From contig NZ_JBHUNT010000001.1 of the NCBI RefSeq assembly GCF_042685745.1, forward strand, positions 4,092,001 to 4,156,000: DNA of 64,000 nucleotides, given 5' to 3'. This stretch comes from Prauserella_A oleivorans. GTDB lineage: Bacteria > Actinomycetota > Actinomycetes > Mycobacteriales > Pseudonocardiaceae. Position 1 is the first letter of the stretch, and each line of letters starts with the position of its first letter. The notes under the pieces are model-generated. The model was not told the origin of the DNA. It saw nothing but the letters and a program-made list of their open reading frames with translations, and searched no databases. Shown here one piece after another: positions 36,541-45,843 of the stretch. Both the position numbers and the translations under genes were made by a program.

Positions 36541-36552
36541 GAACGTATGTTC
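36541..36552. promoter_or_regulatory. LexA-like SOS box
   Basis: GAACGTATGTTC is a perfect GAAC-N4-GTTC palindrome within TTAGAACGTATGTTCGA, matching the actinobacterial SOS box (CGAAC-N4-GTTCG) except at one outer base. Confidence 0.6.
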
Positions 36553-36781
36553 GAATCCCGCAACGGCGCCCGCGTCACACCGCAGGCCGTGACCAGCGGA
36601 TTCCTGAGCGCGATCGGCCGGCGGAGAGATCGCGGTCGTCGCGCCGCCCTCCGCTTATGCCCGGGCATGGGAGGGAGAGCGCAGAGAGCGCATGGTCACC
36701 GGCGAGGGTGCGCCGGCGGTGAAGGCCACGCGACGACGTACCGACGATCCAAGCCAACCTGCCCGATTTCCCGAGCCGGAA

Positions 36782-38311
36782 CTATCGCGCCTGCCCCGCG
36801 ACGCCGCTCGTGGTCAGCACCCCGTCGACGCGCCGCAGGATGCCGAGCGGGTTGTCATCACGGAGCGCGGCGGGCAGCAGGGGCTCGGGCATGTCCTGGT
36901 AGGTGATCGGACGCAGGAACCGCCGGATCGCTGTGGCACCCACCGACGTGTGCAAGACGGCCGTGGTCGCGGGCCACGGGCCACCGTGGTGCTGCGACCA
37001 GGTCACCGCCACGCCCGTGGGCCACCCGTTGTAGATGAGTCGCCCAACTCTGGCTCCCAGCGCAGCCGCGGCGGAAGCGGCGCCGGGGTCGTCCGGCTCG
37101 GCGTGCAGGGTGCCCGTCAGCGCCCCAGGAATGAGAGCAAGGGCAGCCGCGAGTTCCTCCTCGGTCGAGTAGGTGACGAGAAGCGTCACCGGGCCGAAGC
37201 ACTCCTCCGTCAGGACGGCGGCGTTGGCCAGGAACGTCCGCGCGTCGGCGGTCACCACTTGCGGGGCTACCCGGTGCCCGGCACCGGTCGGCTCCGGCAC
37301 GTCCAGCAGGGCGCGCACTCCCGGCACCTTCAGCAGGCGTTGCAGACCCTCGCGGAATCCGGCTTCGATCCGCGCCGTGAGCAGCGGGGCGAGGTTCGCG
37401 GCGGCGACCCGCTCAGCGACCCGGCCAGGCAGGCCGGCCGCCTCGGGGACGAACACCAAGCCGGGCTTGGTACAGAACTGCCCGCTGCCGAGCATCGCGC
37501 TGCCCGCCAGGCCATCCGCGATGTCGTCGGGCCTGGCCTCGCCCGCGGCGGCCGTCACCACCACCGGGTTGATGCTGCCCAGCTCACCGTAGAACGGGAT
37601 CGGATCGGGGCGGGACATGGCGATGTCGAACAGGGCGCGGCCACCACCGGGCGAACCGGTGAACGCGACAGCCGTAACCGCCGGATCCGCCACCAGGGCC
37701 CGGCCCGCCGCCTCGCCGTGCACCAGGGTCAGCACGCCCTCGGCTGCACCGGCGGCGGACAGGGCGGCGGCCAGGATCTCCGCGGTGCGCACCGACAGCC
37801 CCGGGTGCCCCGGGTGCGCCTTGACGACGACCGGGCAGCCGGCGGCGAGGGCGCTCGCCGTGTCGCCGCCCGCGACGGAGAAGGCGAAGGGGAAGTTGGA
37901 TGCGGCGAACACCGCCACCGGCCCCAGCGGGACGAGCATGCGGCGCAGATCGGTGTGCGGGGGTACCGCCTCCGGATCGGGACTGTCGAGCGTGGCCTCG
38001 CAGAACGCGCCGTCCCGGAGCACTTCCGCGAACAGGTCGAATTGCGCGGCGGTGCGGGCCAGTTCGCCGGTAAGGCGCTGCCGACCGAGCGCGGTCTCGG
38101 TATCGGCCAGTGCCACCAGCTCGTCGGAGTGGTCCCGCAAAGCCTGGCCGAGAGCCGCGAGCACCGCGGCTCGCTCCTGGAAGGAGAGGCCGCCCAGCCA
38201 CGGCGCGGCCTGTGCCGCCCGCGCACAGGCGTCGCGGATCTCCTCTGTTGTGGTGTCGGCGATCTCCGGTCCGACCGCGGCTCCGGTGCGGGGATCGATG
38301 GCGCGGCTCAT
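36782..38311 (-). CDS. Aldehyde dehydrogenase (ketoglutarate-semialdehyde type)
   Basis: 509 residues. The catalytic Glu is in FYGELGSINPVVV and the catalytic Cys in GSGQFCTKPGLVFV; the NAD(P) site includes VAVFAASNFPFAFSVAGGDT. The extended form and the NFPFAFSVAGGDTASALAAG block are typical of 2,5-dioxovalerate (alpha-ketoglutarate semialdehyde) dehydrogenases, which make 2-oxoglutarate. It is last in a three-gene operon (4-bp overlap with the 2-hydroxyacid dehydrogenase), consistent with the final step of a non-phosphorylating pentose/sugar-acid route. Confidence 0.85.
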   Translation of the reverse strand: MSRAIDPRTGAAVGPEIADTTTEEIRDACARAAQAAPWLGGLSFQERAAVLAALGQALRDHSDELVALADTETALGRQRLTGELARTAAQFDLFAEVLRDGAFCEATLDSPDPEAVPPHTDLRRMLVPLGPVAVFAASNFPFAFSVAGGDTASALAAGCPVVVKAHPGHPGLSVRTAEILAAALSAAGAAEGVLTLVHGEAAGRALVADPAVTAVAFTGSPGGGRALFDIAMSRPDPIPFYGELGSINPVVVTAAAGEARPDDIADGLAGSAMLGSGQFCTKPGLVFVPEAAGLPGRVAERVAAANLAPLLTARIEAGFREGLQRLLKVPGVRALLDVPEPTGAGHRVAPQVVTADARTFLANAAVLTEECFGPVTLLVTYSTEEELAAALALIPGALTGTLHAEPDDPGAASAAAALGARVGRLIYNGWPTGVAVTWSQHHGGPWPATTAVLHTSVGATAIRRFLRPITYQDMPEPLLPAALRDDNPLGILRRVDGVLTTSGVAGQAR

Positions 38312-39264
38312 CGGCTACCTCCTCCGGTGACGGGACAGCGCAACGGTTTCCCGGCCAGCGCCCGTTCGGCCTCCTCGGCGGCCAGCCGTTGCAGCGCAGC
38401 CAGCGAACTGTCCGAATAGAACGCAGCGTGCGGGGTGAACAGGATCTGCGGCAGGTCTCGCAGCGGTGAGTCCGCCGCGAGCGGCTCGGGGTCGAAGACG
38501 TCCAGCGCAGCCGCGGCCACCCGGCCGGCCCGCACCGCCCCGGCGAGCGCGTCGTGGTCGACCAGTCCACCACGTGACGTGTTGACCACGACCGCCCCCT
38601 CACGCATCCGGGAGAACGCCGCGGCATCGAGCAGGTGCCGCGTCCGCGGGGTCAGCGGTGCGTGCAGCGAGACGGCGTGTGACTCGTGTAGCAGCGTGTC
38701 CAGATCGGTGAGGGTGGGCCCGTCGGCGGGCTCGGCGTAGGGATCGTGGGCGAGCACGCGGAAACCGAACGCGGCGAGCCTGCGGTGCACCGCGAGCCCG
38801 ATCCGGCCCAGACCGACCAGTCCGACCGTGGTGTCGGCGAAGCCGGGCAGCGACCCGAGGTCACGCGGGGCACACCACCCGGTCTCGCGGATGCGGCGAT
38901 CGTAAGCCGGGATCTTCCGAAGCAGGGTCAGCAACAGGGCGACGGTGTGGTCGGCGACGGTGTCGCTGCCGTAGTCCGGGACCGTGGCCACCGAGACTCC
39001 ACGCGCCTCGGCCGCGGCGACATCCACGTTGTCGTAGCCGATGCCGTAGCGGATCACCGTCGCGCCTGGCGCCATCGCCGCGAGCACAGCGTCCGTCACC
39101 GGGGCGAAGTTCACGAACGCCACGTCGGCGCCGGTCACCGCCTGGATCGTCTGCTCCTCGGTGCGGCAGGCATGCACCGAGAACTCCGCACCGAAGCGCT
39201 CGGCAACGGCAGCCTCCTCCTCCACCCCACCGAAAGCGTGATCGGTGACGACCACCCGGGTCAT
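38308..39264 (-). CDS. D-isomer 2-hydroxyacid dehydrogenase (CtBP/SerA-like)
   Basis: 318 residues. The Rossmann motif is GLVGLGRIGLAVHRRLAAFG, and the catalytic Arg, Glu and His are in VVNTSRGGLVDHDAL, DVFDPEPLA and FTPHAAFYSD. It interconverts a 2-oxo acid and a 2-hydroxy acid with NAD(P). It overlaps both neighbours by 4 bp, so it belongs to the sugar-acid operon; a hydroxypyruvate or glyoxylate reductase role is possible. Confidence 0.87.
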   Translation of the reverse strand: MTRVVVTDHAFGGVEEEAAVAERFGAEFSVHACRTEEQTIQAVTGADVAFVNFAPVTDAVLAAMAPGATVIRYGIGYDNVDVAAAEARGVSVATVPDYGSDTVADHTVALLLTLLRKIPAYDRRIRETGWCAPRDLGSLPGFADTTVGLVGLGRIGLAVHRRLAAFGFRVLAHDPYAEPADGPTLTDLDTLLHESHAVSLHAPLTPRTRHLLDAAAFSRMREGAVVVNTSRGGLVDHDALAGAVRAGRVAAAALDVFDPEPLAADSPLRDLPQILFTPHAAFYSDSSLAALQRLAAEEAERALAGKPLRCPVTGGGSR

Positions 39265-40454
39265 GAACCCACCTCCACCGTGGTGCGCAGCAGACCGCGC
39301 TCGGCGAGGTTCGCCATCAGCGCCCTGATGCCGAAGGTCCAGTCCTCGGCCGCCTCCGCGGTGGTGACGACGTTGACCAGGGTGCCCAGGGCCGGCGAGC
39401 TGATCGCGACGACGTCGCCCGGCCGGTGGGTGAAGCCCTGCCCCGGTTCGCCACGGTCCTCGGTCGGCGCGAACATCGTGCCGGTGAACAGAACGAACCC
39501 GTCGGGGTAGCTGTGGTGGTCCCCGTGCGCGTGCCGGACCAGGTCGGTGAGGTCCCGGCTGATCTCGCTCACCGGGTTCACGCCGTGCAGCGTGAACCCG
39601 TCGTCACCGGTGATGTCCAGCGCGACCTCGGTGGCTCGCGCGTCGTCCAAGGTGAAGTTGTCGTCGAACAGCCGCAGGAACGGGCCGATCGCACACGAGG
39701 CGTTGTTGTCCTTCGCCTCGGTGAGCAGGAGCGCGCTGCGCCCCTCGAAGTCGCGGAGGTTCACGTCGTTGCCCAGGGTGGCGGCGATCGGGGTGCCTGC
39801 CGAACTGACCGCGAGGACGAGCTCGGGCTCGGGATTGTTCCAGGTGGAGCGGGCCAGCACGCCGATCTCGGCGCCGGTGCCGACAGCGGACAGGACGGGC
39901 GCCTTGGTGAAGATCTCCGGGTCGGGACCGATGCCGACCTCGAGGTACTGGGACCACAAGCCCTCCTCGACCAGTACCTCCTTGACGCGGGCCGCCTCCG
40001 GCGATCCGGGACGCAGCTGGGCGATCCGGCCGCGGACGACCTCGGCGATCCGGGACCTGATCTCCTCGGCCCGGGCGGGGTCCCCCTTCGCACGCTCTTC
40101 GATCACGCGCTCGAGCATGCTGCGGACGAACGTCACGCCCGCCGCTTTGAGGACCTGCAGGTCGACCGGCGCGAGCAGGTGGGGAACGGTTCGGTCGCGC
40201 CGCAACGTGGCCTCGATCAGCGCGGACACCTCCCACTGACCACGACCCTCGTGCCCGCGGACGATCGACACCGCGTCGGGCAGGTCCAGCAGTTCGGACA
40301 CCGTCGGGACGACGTGGGTCAGGTCCACGGCACGGTCGCCCCGGACCGCCGCCACACACGGTCCCCCGACCGCGGGATCGAACACACGGGCCACGAGGGT
40401 GGCCCGCTCGGCATCGGCGGGGAGCACGGCCCCGGCGTAGGCGTGCAAGTTCAT
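39261..40454 (-). CDS. Fumarylacetoacetate-hydrolase-family dehydratase (2-keto-3-deoxy acid type)
   Basis: 397 residues. It belongs to the FAH superfamily, but with a long N-terminal region and EARTFVRSML-type helices unlike true FAH: GVTFVRSMLERVIEERAKGD near residue 110, then EPELVLAVSSAGTPIAATLG with the metal-binding acids, and NDVNLRDFEGRSALLLTEAK. This form is shared with 2-keto-3-deoxy-pentonate (KdaD-like) dehydratases. It probably removes water to give 2-oxoglutarate semialdehyde for the dehydrogenase encoded in the same operon. First gene of that operon. Confidence 0.85.
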   Translation of the reverse strand: MNLHAYAGAVLPADAERATLVARVFDPAVGGPCVAAVRGDRAVDLTHVVPTVSELLDLPDAVSIVRGHEGRGQWEVSALIEATLRRDRTVPHLLAPVDLQVLKAAGVTFVRSMLERVIEERAKGDPARAEEIRSRIAEVVRGRIAQLRPGSPEAARVKEVLVEEGLWSQYLEVGIGPDPEIFTKAPVLSAVGTGAEIGVLARSTWNNPEPELVLAVSSAGTPIAATLGNDVNLRDFEGRSALLLTEAKDNNASCAIGPFLRLFDDNFTLDDARATEVALDITGDDGFTLHGVNPVSEISRDLTDLVRHAHGDHHSYPDGFVLFTGTMFAPTEDRGEPGQGFTHRPGDVVAISSPALGTLVNVVTTAEAAEDWTFGIRALMANLAERGLLRTTVEVGS

Positions 40455-40505
40455 GGATTGACAGCCCTCCTCGTCGCGCGCCCACCCGGGCGCCCGTCTG
40501 TCCTA

Positions 40506-40516
40506 TCATCGTACAA
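40506..40516. promoter_or_regulatory. GntR/FCD operator 1 (before the leftward operon)
   Basis: TCATCGTACAA; on the other strand TTGTACGATGA, which is close to the FCD consensus TnGTnnnACnA. It lies 52 bases before the FAH-family start. Confidence 0.6.
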
Positions 40517-40581
40517 ATACGGGCGTCAATGAGACCGGCCGTCCGCCTTCAAGACGCACAGCAGGAACCACGCGGGCGGGT

Positions 40582-40592
40582 TTGTCGTACGA
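40582..40592. promoter_or_regulatory. GntR/FCD operator 2 (autoregulatory)
   Basis: TTGTCGTACGA fits the consensus TnGTnnnACnA exactly and contains the palindrome TCGTACGA. It is 8 bases before the GntR start. Confidence 0.65.
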
Positions 40593-40599
40593 TCTGCGA

Positions 40600-41319
40600 A
40601 TGGCCGAAGCACTCCACAAGCGCCTCTCGGAAACGCTCGCGGACAAGCTGCAGGACGAGATCGTGCGATTGGCACCCGGCGAGCGCCTTCCGACGGAAGC
40701 CGACCTCGCCCGTCGCTTCGACGTCTCGCGCACCGTGGTGCGGGAAACGGCACGGCTGCTGATCCAGCGCGGGCTGGTCACCGTGAAGCCCGGTCGCGGC
40801 ATGACGGTCGCGGAGCTGGACGGACGGCTGATCGCCGAGCAGTACGGCCTACTGATGCGGCGCAGCGAGGGCTCGTTCGCCCAACTCCTCGAACTGCGCC
40901 TGGTACTGGAGGTCGAGATGGCACAATTGGCCGCTGCTCGACGCACCGACCAGCACCTCACCGACCTCGACGAAGCCAACCGGCGGCTGGCCGACGCGCT
41001 CGACCGCCCCGAGGCCCGCGACGAATTCCTGGACGCCGACCTGCGGTTCCACGAAATCGTGGCGACGGCGAGCGGCAACCCGTTCTTCTCCCTGGTGATC
41101 CGCCCGCTCAACGGCTTCCTGCGCGACACCTATCGCACCGGGCCCGGATATCCGTCCGAGGCAGCCAACACACTGGAAGAGCACGTACAGATCGCCGAGG
41201 CCATCGCCGCCGGCGACCCATCGCGTGCGCGCTTCGCCACCGAGAACCACCTCCGCCGTGTCATGCGGCACAGCGACCGCCTGCTGGCGGAGAACCGGGC
41301 GATCACGACCCACAGCTGA
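40600..41319 (+). CDS. GntR-family regulator, FCD (FadR) subgroup
   Basis: 239 residues from ATG 40600. The winged HTH is RLPTEADLARRFDVSRTVVR followed by ETARLLIQRGLVTVKPGRGM. The C-terminal FCD helical domain includes LELRLVLEVEMAQLAAARRT, FLDADLRFHEIVATASGNPF and the histidine motif RARFATENHLRRVMRH. Three matching operators near the starts of the leftward operon, of this gene and of the rightward operon indicate it controls both catabolic operons. The ligand is probably a pentonate or polyol-derived acid. Confidence 0.92.
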   Translation: MAEALHKRLSETLADKLQDEIVRLAPGERLPTEADLARRFDVSRTVVRETARLLIQRGLVTVKPGRGMTVAELDGRLIAEQYGLLMRRSEGSFAQLLELRLVLEVEMAQLAAARRTDQHLTDLDEANRRLADALDRPEARDEFLDADLRFHEIVATASGNPFFSLVIRPLNGFLRDTYRTGPGYPSEAANTLEEHVQIAEAIAAGDPSRARFATENHLRRVMRHSDRLLAENRAITTHS

Positions 41320-41371
41320 GCCGGCGTCATTAACCCTCTTGCGCGACGAAGCCGCCCGTTCTAAGGTCCGA

Positions 41372-41382
41372 TCATCATACAA
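41372..41382. promoter_or_regulatory. GntR/FCD operator 3 (before the rightward operon)
   Basis: TCATCATACAA, reverse strand TTGTATGATGA, matches operator 1 in 10 of 11 bases. It lies 50 bases before the aldehyde dehydrogenase start. Confidence 0.6.
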
Positions 41383-41432
41383 AGATCGCACCGCTGCCGC
41401 GGACAGTCCGCGTGCACCAGGGAGTTGACGCA

Positions 41433-42896
41433 ATGCAGCCCGATGACTCCGTCGACGCTGACCACTCCGTGCTCGTCTGCCGGAACTTCGTCGCGGGAAC
41501 CTGGCAGGACACCGCGGGACCGGGAATCGAACGGGCCAATCCCGCCACCGGCAGAGTCGTCGCGGTAGCCCCACGCTCCACCGCCACGGAGGTCGACGCG
41601 GCCGTCCGCGCCGCTGCCGACGCCTTCCGCGGCTGGCGCCGCGCCGTGCCGGCCGAACGCGCCGCGTGCCTGCACCGGCTCGCGGAAACCTGCGCCGGCC
41701 GGGTGGACGACCTCGCCACAGCGATCACTCGCGAGCAGGGCAAGCCTCTGGACGAGGCCCGGGGCGAAGTCCGCAAGTTCATCACCGCGCTGCACTACTA
41801 CGCCGAAGAGGCCACCCGCGTCTACGGCCGCACGATCCCGAACGACGCTCCCGGTTTCACCAGCATCGTGGAGAAGGAACCCATCGGCGTCGTCGCCGGG
41901 ATCGTGCCGTGGAACTACCCCATCGAGCTCATCGGCTGGAAGCTCGCCGGTGCCGTCGCGGCCGGGTGCACGATCGTGCTCAAGCCGTCCGAGTACACCC
42001 CGGGATGCGCGCAAGTCCTGTCCGAGTGCCTCGCCGGGACACTGCCCCCGGGCGTGGTCAACGTCGTGTTCGGGGACGGCTCCACCGGGCAGGCGCTGGT
42101 CGCACACCCCCAGATCGCGAAAGTGGCCTTCACCGGCTCGATGGCGACCGGGCAGGCGCTGTACCGTGCGGTCACCGGAATCACCGGGCTGTCGCTTGAA
42201 CTCGGCGGAAGCTGCCCGATGATCGTCACCGGCACGGCAGACGTGCCCGAGGCGGTGCGTGGGGCCACTCGCCGCGCATTCCGCAACGCCGGCCAGATCT
42301 GCATCGCGATCAACCGAATCTACGTGCACGACTCGGTCTACGACGACTTCGTCGACGGGCTCGCGGCCGCGGCGGACGCGCTCACCGTCGCCGACGGGCT
42401 GGCCAACCCGTCCGCCGACGTCGGCTCGCTGACGATGGACGAGACCTACCGGCGCACACTCGACCACATCGCGGACGCGGAGAAGCGTGGCGCACGGATC
42501 GTGGCAGGCGGCGGACCGCTGGACGGCCCCGGTTTGTTCCTGCGCCCCACCGTGATCGCCGACGCGCCCGACGACGCGCTTGTCATGACCGAGGAAACGT
42601 TCGGTCCCGCCGTCGGTGTCGCCCGCTTCACCGACCTGGCCGACGCGATCGACCGGGCCAACCGCGTGCCCGGCGGCCTCGCCGCGTACGCCTACACCAC
42701 CGACACCCGCGAAACCTTCACGCTCGCGGGCGACCTGGACTTCGGCAACGTCGCCATCAACAACGTGGACGCCGGGATCATCAACGCGCCCTACGGGGGC
42801 CGCCGCGAGAGCGGGTTCGGGTCCGAGCACGGCCCCGAAGGCCTCGAGTCCTACCTCCAGCTCAAGCACGTGAGACTTCGCCACGGCGCGCGATGA
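41433..42896 (+). CDS. NAD(P)-dependent aldehyde dehydrogenase
   Basis: 487 residues from ATG 41433 (GGGAG 8 bases upstream). It has GIVPWNYPIELIGWKLAGAV, the catalytic Glu in GLSLELGGSCPMIV and the catalytic Cys in AFRNAGQICIAINRIYVHDS, and the closing block GRRESGFGSEHGPEGLESYL. It is close to succinate-semialdehyde-type dehydrogenases. First gene of the rightward polyol operon and carrying an FCD operator upstream; it may oxidise glycolaldehyde or another aldehyde from sugar breakdown. Confidence 0.9.
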   Translation: MQPDDSVDADHSVLVCRNFVAGTWQDTAGPGIERANPATGRVVAVAPRSTATEVDAAVRAAADAFRGWRRAVPAERAACLHRLAETCAGRVDDLATAITREQGKPLDEARGEVRKFITALHYYAEEATRVYGRTIPNDAPGFTSIVEKEPIGVVAGIVPWNYPIELIGWKLAGAVAAGCTIVLKPSEYTPGCAQVLSECLAGTLPPGVVNVVFGDGSTGQALVAHPQIAKVAFTGSMATGQALYRAVTGITGLSLELGGSCPMIVTGTADVPEAVRGATRRAFRNAGQICIAINRIYVHDSVYDDFVDGLAAAADALTVADGLANPSADVGSLTMDETYRRTLDHIADAEKRGARIVAGGGPLDGPGLFLRPTVIADAPDDALVMTEETFGPAVGVARFTDLADAIDRANRVPGGLAAYAYTTDTRETFTLAGDLDFGNVAINNVDAGIINAPYGGRRESGFGSEHGPEGLESYLQLKHVRLRHGAR

Positions 42897-42939
42897 CGCG
42901 CGGAAAGCGCAATGACGCGCGAGAAAGGACAACACGAAC

Positions 42940-44445
42940 ATGCTGATCGGCATCGACCTGGGTACCTCGGCGTGCAAGGTCATCGCGGTGTCACGGTCCG
43001 GTGAGGTGGTCGCCAAAGCGCTACGCGACTACCCCGTGCACACCACCCATCCCGGCTGGGCGGAGCAGGACCCCGCCGATTGGTGGGCGGCCACCGACGA
43101 GGCGCTCGCCGCCCTCACCGCGAGCTTGCCCGATCGCGGCCGAGAGGTGACGGGGATCGGCCTGTGCGGGCAGATGCACGGGCTGACGGCCTTGGACGGC
43201 GCGGGTGAACCGTTGCGACGAGCGATCCTGTGGAACGACCAGCGCGCCGCACGGGAGTGCGAGTGGATCACCGAACGAGCCGGCGGCCTGGACGAGCTGC
43301 TGCGCATGACCCGCAACCGGATGCTGCCCGGCTTCACCGGCTGCAAGATCGTGTGGTTCCGCGACCACGAGCCGGACCTGTTCGCCCGGACTCGCCGCAT
43401 CCTCAACCCCAAGGACTACCTGCGGCTCCGGCTGACCGGTGAGTACGCCACCGACGTCTCCGACGCCTCGGGCACCGGCCTGTTCGACGTCGCCCACCGC
43501 CGCTGGTCCGACGAACTGCTCGGGCTCCTCGGCATCGACCGCGCACTGCTGCCCGACGTCGTCGAGTCGGTCGAGGCCACCGGCGCCGTGCTGCCCGCAC
43601 TCGCCGCCCGATGGAACCTTCCCGAAGGTACGCCGGTGTTCGGGGGCGGTGGTGACGCGGTCATCCAGACCACCGCGATGGGCCTGCTCGACACCGGGCC
43701 GGTCGGGTTCACGATCGGCACCGCCGGCATCGTGGCCGGCGGGGCGTCCCGGTGTCCGGACAACCCCGGTGGACGGGTGCAGGTCTCCTGCGGCAACGAG
43801 CCGGGCCGCTGGCACGTGATGGGGGTTTCGCTCAGCGCGGGCGGGGCCTTCCAGTGGCTGCGCGACGCGCTGGCCCCCGCCACCACCGCCGACCCGGTCA
43901 CCCTGGAACGGCTGTCCAAGCTCGCCCGCGAGATCGGCCCCGGCTCCGAAGGCCTGTTGTTCCTGCCGTACCTGCTCGGCGAACGTTCGCCGCACGTCGC
44001 CCCCGAGGCGTCGGCGAGCTGGGTGGGACTCACCCCGATGCACCACCTGGGCCACATCGCGCGCAGCGTGATGGAAGGCGTCGTGCTGAACATGCGGGAG
44101 ATCCTCGAGGTCTACCGACAGGCGGGGCTACCGTGCGACCGGGTGGTGGCCTCGGGCGGCGCGACCAAGGAACCGCTGTGGCTGCAGATCCTCGCCGACA
44201 TCCTCAACAGGGAAACCGTCACCGTCACCGGGGTCACCGAAGGCGGCGCCTACGGTGCCGCGCTGGCCGCCGGAGTGGGAATCGGCTGGTGGCGGGATCT
44301 CAGCCAGGCCGTCGGGATGCTGGCCGTGGAGCAGACCTTCACCCCCGACCCCGCCGCCGTCGCGGTCTACGACCACATCTTCCAGCGCCACCGGCGGCTG
44401 TACGAGGGCCTGCGCCCGCTGTTCACCGAAACGGTGCCGGCGTGA
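42940..44445 (+). CDS. xylB: Xylulokinase
   Basis: 501 residues of FGGY kinase type: LIGIDLGTSACKVIAVSRSG at the start, GIGLCGQMHGLTALD near residue 70, ILWNDQRAAREC, GGGGDAVIQTTAMGLLDTGP and a C-terminal VVASGGATKEPLWLQILADI. The QMHG motif is characteristic of xylulose kinases. It uses ATP to make D-xylulose 5-phosphate. It follows the aldehyde dehydrogenase by 43 bases and overlaps the HAD gene. Confidence 0.92.
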   Translation: MLIGIDLGTSACKVIAVSRSGEVVAKALRDYPVHTTHPGWAEQDPADWWAATDEALAALTASLPDRGREVTGIGLCGQMHGLTALDGAGEPLRRAILWNDQRAARECEWITERAGGLDELLRMTRNRMLPGFTGCKIVWFRDHEPDLFARTRRILNPKDYLRLRLTGEYATDVSDASGTGLFDVAHRRWSDELLGLLGIDRALLPDVVESVEATGAVLPALAARWNLPEGTPVFGGGGDAVIQTTAMGLLDTGPVGFTIGTAGIVAGGASRCPDNPGGRVQVSCGNEPGRWHVMGVSLSAGGAFQWLRDALAPATTADPVTLERLSKLAREIGPGSEGLLFLPYLLGERSPHVAPEASASWVGLTPMHHLGHIARSVMEGVVLNMREILEVYRQAGLPCDRVVASGGATKEPLWLQILADILNRETVTVTGVTEGGAYGAALAAGVGIGWWRDLSQAVGMLAVEQTFTPDPAAVAVYDHIFQRHRRLYEGLRPLFTETVPA

Positions 44446-45098
44446 CGCGGGCAGTGGTGCTCGACCTGGACGGCACGCTGGTCGACAGCGCCCCGGACAT
44501 CGCCCGGGCACTCACCTGCGCACTGACCGCCCACGGTCTGCCCGGGATCGACACCGACCGGGTTCGGGCTCTGCTGGGCGGCGGTGCCGAGGAGCTCGTC
44601 CGCGGTGCCCTGGACGCGGTCGGCGGTGATCCCGCACTCGCCGGGCCGGTTCTGGACGCGTACTCCAGGGCCTACCGGGCGGAACCGGCAGCGGCGACCA
44701 CCGTGCACGCCGACGCCCGCGAAGCTCTCCAATCGTTGCGGGACAAGGGAATCCGAATCGGGGTCTGCACCAACAAACGCACCGGCCTGTCCCACGACGT
44801 CCTCGCCGCCACCGGGCTCGCCCCGCTGGTCGACGTGGTCGTCGGGATCGACGCGGTACCCGCGGGCAAGCCCGACCCAGGGCATCTCCAGGCCGCGCTC
44901 ACCGCGCTGGAGGTCTCCCCCGCCGACGCGCTCTACGTCGGCGACACCGGCATCGACGCGCTCACCGCACAGCGAGCCGGGGTGCCCTATCGGCACGTGT
45001 CCTGGGGACGCCCGCTCTCCAGCGTTACCACCATCGACACCTTCGGCGCACTGGCCGAGGGCTTAACGGACAAGGAGTTCCATGCAACCGAGCAGTGA
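44442..45098 (+). CDS. HAD-superfamily phosphatase (Gph-like)
   Basis: 218 residues from GTG 44442, overlapping xylB by 4 bp. Motif I is VVLDLDGTLVDSAPD, motif II is GVCTNKRTG, Lys motif III is VPAGKPDPGHL and motif IV is ALYVGDTGIDALTA. It resembles phosphoglycolate phosphatase, and may remove a damaged or dead-end sugar phosphate of the operon. It overlaps the rpiA-like start by 17 bases. Confidence 0.9.
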   Translation: MTRAVVLDLDGTLVDSAPDIARALTCALTAHGLPGIDTDRVRALLGGGAEELVRGALDAVGGDPALAGPVLDAYSRAYRAEPAAATTVHADAREALQSLRDKGIRIGVCTNKRTGLSHDVLAATGLAPLVDVVVGIDAVPAGKPDPGHLQAALTALEVSPADALYVGDTGIDALTAQRAGVPYRHVSWGRPLSSVTTIDTFGALAEGLTDKEFHATEQ

Positions 45099-45843
45099 GC
45101 AGGACCGGGCCAAGTGGGCGGCCGGAGTCGGCGCCATCGAAACCTACGTCCAGGATGGAATGAAGCTGGGCCTGGGTTCGGGGACGACCTCGCACTGGTT
45201 CGTCCGCGCGCTCGGCAAGGCGGTGGCCGACGGCCTCGACGTCGTCGGGGTGCCGACCTCCACCGCCACCCGGGACCTCGCCATCGAGGGCGGAGTGCCG
45301 CTGACCACCCTCGCCGAGGCAGTCCGGCTGGACCTCACGATCGACGGTGCCGACGAGATCGACCACAACGGCGCCATGATCAAGGGTGGCGGCGCCTGCC
45401 TGCTGTGGGAACGCATCGTGGCCGACGCGTCGGAGCGGATGGTCGCGGTGGTGGACGACAGCAAGCTCGTCCCCACGCTGGGCGCATTCCCGCTGCCGAT
45501 CGAGGTCATCCCCTATGAGTGGGAATCCACGAAACGCTCGATCGCCCGGTTGCTGGACAAACTCGGCCATCCCGCCGCCGACCTGATGCTGCGCACCCGT
45601 GACGGCGCGCCAGTCGTCACCGACAGCGGCAACTACCTCATCGACGCCCATCTGAAGTCCATCGCCGATCCGCTGGCGATCGACGCCCAGCTCAACTGGA
45701 TCCCCGGCGTGGTCGAAAACGGCCTGTTCACCGGCATCGCGGACGAGATGGTCGTCGGACGCGCCGACGGCACCTACGACGTCCGTGACTGCGGCAGCGC
45801 ACCTACCGCACGCCCGACCACAACCCCGCGAGGTGACCGATGA
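45082..45843 (+). CDS. rpiA: Ribose-5-phosphate isomerase A
   Basis: 253 residues. It has KLGLGSGTTSHWFVRALG near residue 28, LDLTIDGADEIDHNGAMIKG with the catalytic acids, GGGACLLWERIVADAS and, near the end, NGLFTGIADEMVVGRADGTY. It converts ribose 5-phosphate and ribulose 5-phosphate. In this operon it would link the xylulose/ribulose phosphate pool to the pentose phosphate pathway. The coding end extends past the usual C-terminus by about 15 residues, overlapping the SDR gene by 4 bp. Confidence 0.93.
   Translation: MQPSSEQDRAKWAAGVGAIETYVQDGMKLGLGSGTTSHWFVRALGKAVADGLDVVGVPTSTATRDLAIEGGVPLTTLAEAVRLDLTIDGADEIDHNGAMIKGGGACLLWERIVADASERMVAVVDDSKLVPTLGAFPLPIEVIPYEWESTKRSIARLLDKLGHPAADLMLRTRDGAPVVTDSGNYLIDAHLKSIADPLAIDAQLNWIPGVVENGLFTGIADEMVVGRADGTYDVRDCGSAPTARPTTTPRGDR

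Noticed and set aside
36549..36562. A GTTCGAATCCCGC sequence resembling a tRNA T-loop or att core
   Set aside because: The T-stem arms do not pair, no acceptor or anticodon arm is nearby, and no integrase is in the window. The LexA-like box explains the left half better.
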